64,000 bases of DNA, taken from Arachnopeziza araneosa. Taxonomy: Eukaryota; Ascomycota; Leotiomycetes; Helotiales; Arachnopezizaceae. Position 1 is the stretch's first letter. Each line of letters opens with the position of its first letter. Where the stretch lies: assembly GCA_003988855.1 (NCBI GenBank), contig QYAI01000001.1, forward strand, positions 310,001 through 374,000. The letters are read 5' to 3'. The notes beneath the pieces were generated by a model. That model searched no databases. It was given only the letters and a program-made list of their open reading frames with translations, and was not told where the DNA came from. Made by a program: the position numbers and the translations under genes. Of this stretch, positions 57,718-64,000 are shown piece after piece.

Positions 57718-58673
57718 ATGGCGACCGCAAGCCTACCCTCTGAGCCTCAAACCGATACTCAGCCTCTGCCACAAGCCCTAAGAATTGGCACCCGCGACAA
57801 GAGCGTTAGCTGGTATGTCGCGGACATCGAAGCCTCAGAATTCAGCCCTTCAGCGCGGGCCCTCCTTGAGAAATACAGCCAAATTCCTCCCAACGAAATT
57901 CTAAAGCACGTGTCTGAGATTGTATGACTCCTCTCCTGTTTTGAGAACACACAAGTGACAACATACAGCGTGACCAGGCATGGGAGATCTTTCCCTATCC
58001 TTGCATCGGCGGCTTTCGTTTCCTTTCGCTCTATCAGGGTGCCACTTATGCTCTTGCACTGCAGCGTCTGCTCAGTGATCCAGATACCCGGTTTCTAGAC
58101 ATTGGATGTTGCTTTGGCCAGGAGATTCGCCGTCTGGTTCATGATGGAGTGAACCCGGAGCAGCTGACTGGAGCTGATCTCAGAAAGGAGTTTTTCGAGT
58201 TGGGCTATAAGCTCTTCCGGGATGAAGGAAAATTGAAGACACCATTTATAGCAGCTGATGTCTTTGATGAATCAGAGGCGAGTGGACTGAAAGGTTTAGA
58301 GGGGAGACTGGATATCATCTATGCTGGGTCGTTTCTGCATCTTTTCAGCTGGGATCAGCAACTTGCTGTCTCCAGGCGCTTCATTCGACTCTGGGAGAAG
58401 AAGGAGGGTTGTCTGGTGTACGGGAGGCAGACGGCAAGTGTGTATCCAGGTGAGAGGAATAAGCGTTATCAAGATGAATTTGGGTTACAGAAGATGTGGA
58501 TTCATGATGGAGAGAGTTTCCAGCGAATGTGGAATCTTGCGGCTGACAAGGAAGGAGTGAAAGTGAGGGTCGAAGTGCAGTTACTGCCATTTACAAAGGC
58601 GCCGGAAGAGTTGCAGGAGTGGCGGTATCCAGGAAGTAGGAGGCTGGACTTTGCGATCTTCTGGGAGGAGTAG
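57718..58673 (+). CDS. SAM-dependent methyltransferase (AusD/Trt5-like, secondary-metabolism type)
   Basis: 302 aa from exons 57718-57921 and 57969-58673. The join EILKHVSEI-RDQAWEIFPYPCIGGFRFL is a conserved stretch in fungal methyltransferases that work in meroterpenoid and related pathways. Seen: the SAM-binding loop FLDIGCCFGQE at residues 111-121, then GADLRKEFFELGYKLF carrying the acidic SAM-contact residue, IAADVFDE, and the IIYAGSFLHLFSWDQQ motif. Length is normal. In characterised relatives (AusD, Trt5) it methylates a carboxyl group of a polyketide-terpenoid intermediate. Here no terpene cyclase, P450 or polyketide synthase is adjacent, so the substrate is open. The close C2H2 factor could be a regulator, by position only. 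Confidence 0.85.
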
Positions 58674-59372
58674 GCTGGGAGACGACCAGATGAGTTTAGC
58701 ATCAGTGAATGATAACACCGGTAGACACTTTTCTATGTTTGAGCTGTTTAATTGGCTGTGCATCAGCGAAGTACACCGCACTAGTAAGGAATCAGTGCAT
58801 TTACGGAGGAGTCGACTCTTAATCCGGTTGATTGCTTTCTGGCCAAGAGATTAGCATCATACAGCCTCCTTGCTATGTCTAGTATGGTATACTCCAACCC
58901 AGTTAGCAAAAATGTTCAGAGTAAGGGGACAGACAGTTGTCTACTGCTGCTTAGCCTCACCCCTCTGTCAACGTTAATAGGTAAGCGGTATCCGTTAATC
59001 GAAGCAAACCCTTCTCTGTTGTCGATAGTCGCTTGTAGTGGATGGGCTAGGACCCTGTTCTCTCATGTTCCTGCAGGTAATTCTCTTGATTTTGTTTTGA
59101 TGAACCGTATCGTGCAATATTGGAAGAAAAGTAGAATAAAAATTCTGTAGATTTGAATGATTGCGGAGTACGGTATATGGAGTCTACTGTAGCATCTCCT
59201 TCAAGAGGGGATAGCTGATTGGCGGTCTCGTTGACCAATCGAGCAAGGGGAAGGAGTGCTCCAACCTTATCGCGGGGCCCCCCAAATCACAGAACGAAAA
59301 TAGCTAGCCATTCCCAAACTTCTGTGCCAGTGGTGATCCTACTCCTAAATCAAAGATCAAAAATCAAAAATC
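58674..59372. other. Intergenic between methyltransferase and amidohydrolase
   Basis: 699 bp with short frames only. An AT-rich run of near-repeats (ATCAAA/ATCAAAA) sits just before the amidohydrolase ATG at 59347-59372. Confidence 0.5.
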
Positions 59373-60500
59373 ATGGCAGAGGAATCATCCACAACGATCA
59401 ATTACCCCGTCATCGATTCGCACATCCATCTCTACCCCTCAACTGAGCTCTCCACGCTGGCGTGGTGCGACCCCTCCCACCCCCTCCACAAGCAATTCTC
59501 CCTTGACGAATATACATCTGCAACTGGTTCACCTCCAGTTCTCGAAGGCTTCATATTCCTTGAGACGGACCGCAAGCATGATCTCAAGCTGGGTGCTGAA
59601 GATGGACGCGGTTGGGAGATGCCACTGAAGGAGGTGGAATGGTTGAAGAGGATTATAGAGGGTAAGCCAAGGGAGGGTGAAGGCCATGGAGTTCAGCACA
59701 AGGAGATGTGTTTGGCAGTCGTCCCTTGGGCACCTGTACCGAGTGGAGAGGAGGCGTTAGGAAGATATTTGAAGGAGGTGGAGGCAAGAGCGGGGCAGCA
59801 GACTTGGGGACGAGTTAGGGGTTTTAGGTATTTGGTACAGGACAAACCTAGAGGAACGATGTTACAAAATGGTTTTATTGAAGGCTTGAAGTTTCTAGGG
59901 AAGAAGAGATTTGTTTTTGATTTGGGCGTGGATCAGCATAGCGGTGGGAGGTGGCAGTTGGGGGAGGCAGTGGAGATGATTGAGAAGGTGCATGAAGGTG
60001 TGCAGAACCAAGGCGAGAAGTTGACATTCATAATCAGTAAGGCTTGTCTCTGTCTTTATCATGACGACGAATGAGGTGCTGACACTCCCCGAACAGATCA
60101 TCTCTGCAAACCTGATCTTGCCGTTTACAACCAAACAGATCCAAGTTTCGTAGCCTGGAGAACCGCGATGTTCAAGCTGAGTAAATGTGATAATACCTTC
60201 ATCAAACTAAGTGGCTGTTTCTCCGAAATGCCAGATGCCCTCAAAGTCGCTCCCGTGGATGAGATTTTCTTGGCGCTCCAACCATATCTCGTGGTTATAC
60301 TTGCAACCTTCGGACCGTTCAGAATCATGTTTGGATCGGACTGGCCGGTGTGTACAGTTGGAGTTGGAGACGGTGCGTGGAAGAAATGGAGACAAGTTGT
60401 CGAGAGGTTTTGTGATTTAGCAAGTCTGAGCCGAGAGGAGCAGATTATGATTTGGAGCGGCACAGCAATCAAGGCGTATGGGATCAAGGAGTTGATGTGA
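59373..60500 (+). CDS. Amidohydrolase-2 family metal hydrolase (L-fuconolactonase-like)
   Basis: 355 aa from exons 59373-60036 and 60097-60500; the join gives KLTFII-NHLCKPDLAVYN, where NH supplies the barrel histidine motif. Seen: the metal motif DSHIHLYP with H17 and H19, the Trp-rich TLAWCDPSHPLH, GFRYLVQDKPRGTML, and the late FGSDWPVC motif whose D303 is the catalytic or metal aspartate. This pattern is that of PF04909 amidohydrolase-2 enzymes such as lactonases for L-fucono- or rhamnono-lactone, and decarboxylases. The exact substrate cannot be read. Sugar-acid turnover would fit the aldolase at 1.2-2.2 kb, but they are 57 kb apart and this is not evidence of a shared pathway. Confidence 0.88.
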
Positions 60501-63358
60501 AATGGATGGATATTATGATACCAAAAGCCGGAGTTCATCAATAGCACGATCGGGGTCCTAAAATGGTCTAAGGTTTGCAAGCGTCTCATTAAGATGTACA
60601 TTTGACACATTAGCTTTTCACGAAGAAGAGTTATTCTCCTCCCCCCAAAAAATCACTTAAAAGTAGCTTGAATTGAGAGAACAAAACGGCAAAACTCGAG
60701 TCCCCCGAAAGGGGACTGTGGAAAACGACCCGAGGCCTTTTTTGAAGTAGGTTTGTTGGTAACCACACCGTATAGCCCATTAGGACTGAACATTCTAGCT
60801 GTTGTAGGCACTCTTACCCGTCGCACCACGGTGGTGGATGAAGGAGTAATGCAAAAGAAAGGCTTGTATAATGTTATAGTCCCGCGTAAGTGAATTAGAC
60901 CAGCGATTTTTTCTCATAGCAAGAGACAAAAGGTGGTCTTCGGGATATCACCAAAACTATCCCATTCCCACACAAAGTATGAAGAGCGAGAAGTAATCTG
61001 GATAAACATTTCCCTTGATGAGATTCTTGGCTACCTAGAAATCTCTTGTTGTACAAGGAGGTTCCTTAAACACGCTAATAGTGGGGTTCGAGGGGTACTA
61101 TAGGTAGGAAACCCTTCCAACATCTCTAGTGTGAGCATCATCTTCGCCATGTTATGCTCGGCTTGTGATGGATGCAATGGCTAATCTCACGACGAGATGG
61201 TGCCAATTCTGGGGTATGCAGAGTGCATTATCTATCTTATCTCTTGACCAAAACAGGAAGTCTTGCGCCCTGGGTACGTCTACAATTTCGTCATCCTGCG
61301 TTCTTCTCTCCCTCGGTGCATCAAGTATGGGAACCATTGATTGCGCCGCATACTAACTGGCTAGGTAGTCCCACCCGAAGAAGATTCTTGATTGCTTGGT
61401 ACCGCGGCTACCGAACCTGCTTCGCCGGGGAGAGTGATCAAAGTTGGGAGGGAAACCCGAACACGGTGCGAATGAGTTTAAATAACGTCAACTCGATCTC
61501 CAGTCCTGTTGGAACGCGTCCAGGGAATATGAATTTCAGCAGGAAATGGGATCTGATCAGTCAATGACAACGTCAGATGCAGCTCATACCCCGGGGTCTC
61601 CGGTGATAGGTACGGTGTACCGGTTGTCAGCGAGTCCGATTGTCCTCCAGCTCGCGATGCTCTCGACGACCTGACCGCTGTTCATTACTGCTAGCTGACG
61701 TAGTTTGCGATTACATTAGTTTGATACCCGTGTATCATGGTGGACCTTGAGTGCGGCCAGCGAAGAGCGAGGTGTCGATTACTCTTCGTATTTTGACCAT
61801 CGAGATTTGTCGCTGTACTGCAAAGAAGAGGATGATTTAAGGAGAGGCGAAATGACAACCTTTGGATACGCACTTGCCTCGTACGCTGCGGTGTAATGGT
61901 CAACCGCTGGTACTCCCCTAAGAGCCCCGGATTCTGAGGAAGAAGCGAGCGCTTCTTGGTAGGTACTTGAGGATCTACATTTCGATGCTGCTGTGCCATG
62001 TTGGACAGCATGTTAAGTGCTTTCAATTACCGACCCGAAATATCTGACCTGCAAAGAACCTTACCCTCTGCTGTGCGACTCTTGCCGCGGCCGACCTTCA
62101 CAAGCCAGACGGGACAAATCCAAAGCAGATGGGATTTAGATATTAGCGTGTCGAATCTGACCCGCACCTCGAGCTTGGATTTCCATTTGGTGGCCTGATT
62201 CGTGCTGGATAAGCTCGCTCCGAGTTCAGGCTGTCAATGCTTATGATTAGCAATTAGTGGTGGAGTGAGATTTTCGAAAGACGGTCTGTGGAGTTGATCA
62301 ACTCGGTTTGCACTGAAGAAGTCGAAAACCAGCCCTACAGTACCCGCTATAAAGTGCCGAAAGAAAGGTACGAAATGACTAGAAAAACTATGCCTTCTAG
62401 CTTATGGGACCGGGAGGAAGTTCTCGTTCAGCGTCCTTGGAGTGTGTTTGCACTCGAGCTGTGCTTGTCGATCATCTCCCCTCCTAGGTCCTCTGCCCTT
62501 ACGATATATGCTGTAAAGTACCTGTACTTGCATGTGGAAGACGTCTCCACCAAGGCCAATGAGGCTCCGTTGCTGGCCCAACGTCCTGCACGCAATCGTC
62601 ATTACCCGCGATAGACGGAACCCAGACAGATGGTCCGGGGGCTGCTTTCGACGCCTATCTATCGCAGGAACCGTCGATAGCGTATCAACCAGCCCATCGG
62701 CCTAAGAAAATTTCTGACTCTCATGGCAAACCCGTATTTGGCAAGACGGGCTTAGGCAGCCTCCCTTTCTCCGTCTGCAACTTTACTCACGCAGCCACCC
62801 ACGAAATGAACGGCAATGCGGCAAGGACCCATTTTAGCAAATTCTTCGCTCTTCTGTAATGCTAGACCGGACCGATGTCTCTTTTGAAGGGCCCTGAGCC
62901 GCCGATCCTCTCGGGCAAAGATGGCGGTGGAGGCGTGGTGGGGTCTCAACAGCACCATTTCAAGAAAATATCACCAAATGGCCCGTTGTCCTGAATTCCT
63001 AGAAGCCCCGAACCATGCCTGGCGATCCACTTTCAATTTTTACCCACGCACATAATCGTCGTTTCATCATGTTGCTGAGGTAATTAGGGGTTCATGGACC
63101 TGGTGCTGAGTCCAAGTGCGCAAGAGGCTACTAGGTTCCTCTGACTTTATATATCAGCGTCACCATAATCTTTTCTATTCCTACATGTCCTATCCACCTG
63201 CAACAATTCTTTCTCGTCTCTGACATCACTTTGGCTTGCCCGAATAAGCTTGTGAAATTCTAGTTTAGCCAAGTGTTAAATCTGCAATTAGATTTTGGTT
63301 AACTCATACTACTTTACGCCTTCCATTCATAATTTTGTAGTCCACTCCAATTAACACA
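60501..63358. other. Gene-poor 2.9 kb region with a possible structured element
   Basis: No gene found. At 60699-60717 a 7-bp stem AGTCCCC / GGGGACT encloses the loop CGAAA; about 17 bp later is a T6 run. Frames of 110-130 codons near 61.2-61.6 and 62.3-62.6 kb lack any family features. CT-rich sequence just before 63359 looks like a promoter. Confidence 0.45.
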
Positions 63359-64000
63359 ATGTCTCCGTCAAGAACCTTAGCCCCGCCTCCAGGCCGACCC
63401 GGCATTCGACGGCTTTCCTCGATTACAGCAACAGAAAGGGATATCAAGGAAAGAAAAGGCCCTGTTGTTGTTACACCACAGAGAATGATGCTTCAGCGGT
63501 CACAATCGAGTCATGCGGGATTTGCTGCCTCTATGGAAACAGCACGAAGCGAACTTGATGCCTTGAATCTTGAGGAGGAGGTTCTTTCATCGTCAGCATC
63601 TAGCTCAGATGAGAGTTCTTCGTTATCGAGTCCTCCTTCCCCAATCACACCAGCAGAGCTTCCTACGGCTGATACCTTTGCCTTTGCCTTTGATATCGAC
63701 GGAGTCCTGGTCCGTGGTGGACGCCCACTTCCAGAAGCAATTGAAGCTATGAAGGTGTTGAATGGAGAGAATGAATATGGGATGAGAGTGTGAGCGTGTC
63801 TCAACGTAGCTTGTGAGTTAACTAACATTACGAACAGTCCATATATCTTCTTAACCAATGGTAAGATGCCTTGACTTTTCTGTGGAGTGAAAACATTATA
63901 CTTGACCGAAACTAACTTTTCTAGGCGGTGGTAAGTCTGAGGCAGAGCGCTGTATCGACCTTTCCCGAATGCTCGACATAGAGGTCTCCCCCTCACAATT
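63359..64000 (+). CDS. CECR5-like HAD-superfamily hydrolase, 3'-truncated by the window
   Basis: N-terminal part of a HAD phosphatase-like protein (TIGR01456, CECR5/HDHD5 type, mitochondrial in known cases). Exons 63359-63789, 63838-63860 and 63925 to the window end; the middle exon is 23 nt. The spliced frame reads MRV-PYIFLTN-GGGKSEAERCIDLSRML. Seen: HAD motif I FAFDIDGVL with D112 and D114, GGRPLPEAIEAMKVLNG, and motif II LTNGGGKSE. About 105 residues of Ser/Pro-rich sequence come before the HAD fold, possibly including a targeting signal. Motifs III and IV lie beyond the window. In animals the family's role is poorly defined; here substrate is unknown. Confidence 0.9.

Overview
This window is nuclear DNA of a filamentous ascomycete (Pezizomycotina). 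Most genes are split by short GT-AG introns, mostly 45-115 nt, with CTAAC/CTGAC-type branch sites. Genes lie on both strands without operons, and fungus-specific families occur (Zn2Cys6 factor, SLN1-type hybrid kinase, short Yap-like bZIP factor, SAC/hSac2 phosphatase). A Leotiomycetes-like origin is a guess. All exon joins below were worked out by hand from splice signals and frame continuity.

Layout. 0-8 kb: 3' part of a sugar transporter, a DHDPS-family aldolase, a C2H2-like protein, a short-chain dehydrogenase and arginyl-tRNA-protein transferase (ATE1). 10-24 kb is a housekeeping block: diphosphoinositol polyphosphate phosphohydrolase, LSM1, anthranilate synthase component I, a coiled-coil protein, a SAC-domain phosphoinositide phosphatase, BMT6-like 25S rRNA methyltransferase and an F-box-like protein. 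24-35 kb: an SLN1-type osmosensing histidine kinase after a 3 kb upstream region, the divergent pair SNU13 / V-ATPase subunit c, and a carboxymuconolactone-decarboxylase-like protein. 35-46 kb is gene-poor accessory sequence: a bZIP factor behind a 3.1 kb GC-rich, repeat-bearing leader, a Zn2Cys6 transcription factor, then about 5.5 kb of decayed sequence with a clear reductase pseudogene. 47-64 kb: transketolase, a long coiled-coil protein, two small unknown proteins, a three-finger C2H2 factor, a secondary-metabolism-like methyltransferase, an amidohydrolase, and the 5' part of a CECR5-like HAD hydrolase cut by the window end.

Functional links are those of a general fungal genome: RNA metabolism (LSM1, SNU13, BMT6), stress and osmotic signalling (SLN1, bZIP, Nudix inositol pyrophosphatase), membrane identity and acidification (SAC phosphatase, V-ATPase), and central metabolism (transketolase feeding erythrose-4-phosphate to the aromatic pathway that supplies anthranilate synthase). 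I found no rRNA, tRNA, CRISPR, intact transposon or complete biosynthetic cluster. The most unusual items are the pseudogene and decayed tract at 41.4-46.9 kb, the GCN4/CPC1-type site inside the first intron of anthranilate synthase, and a possible structured non-coding element near 60.7 kb. I see no convincing new biological system.
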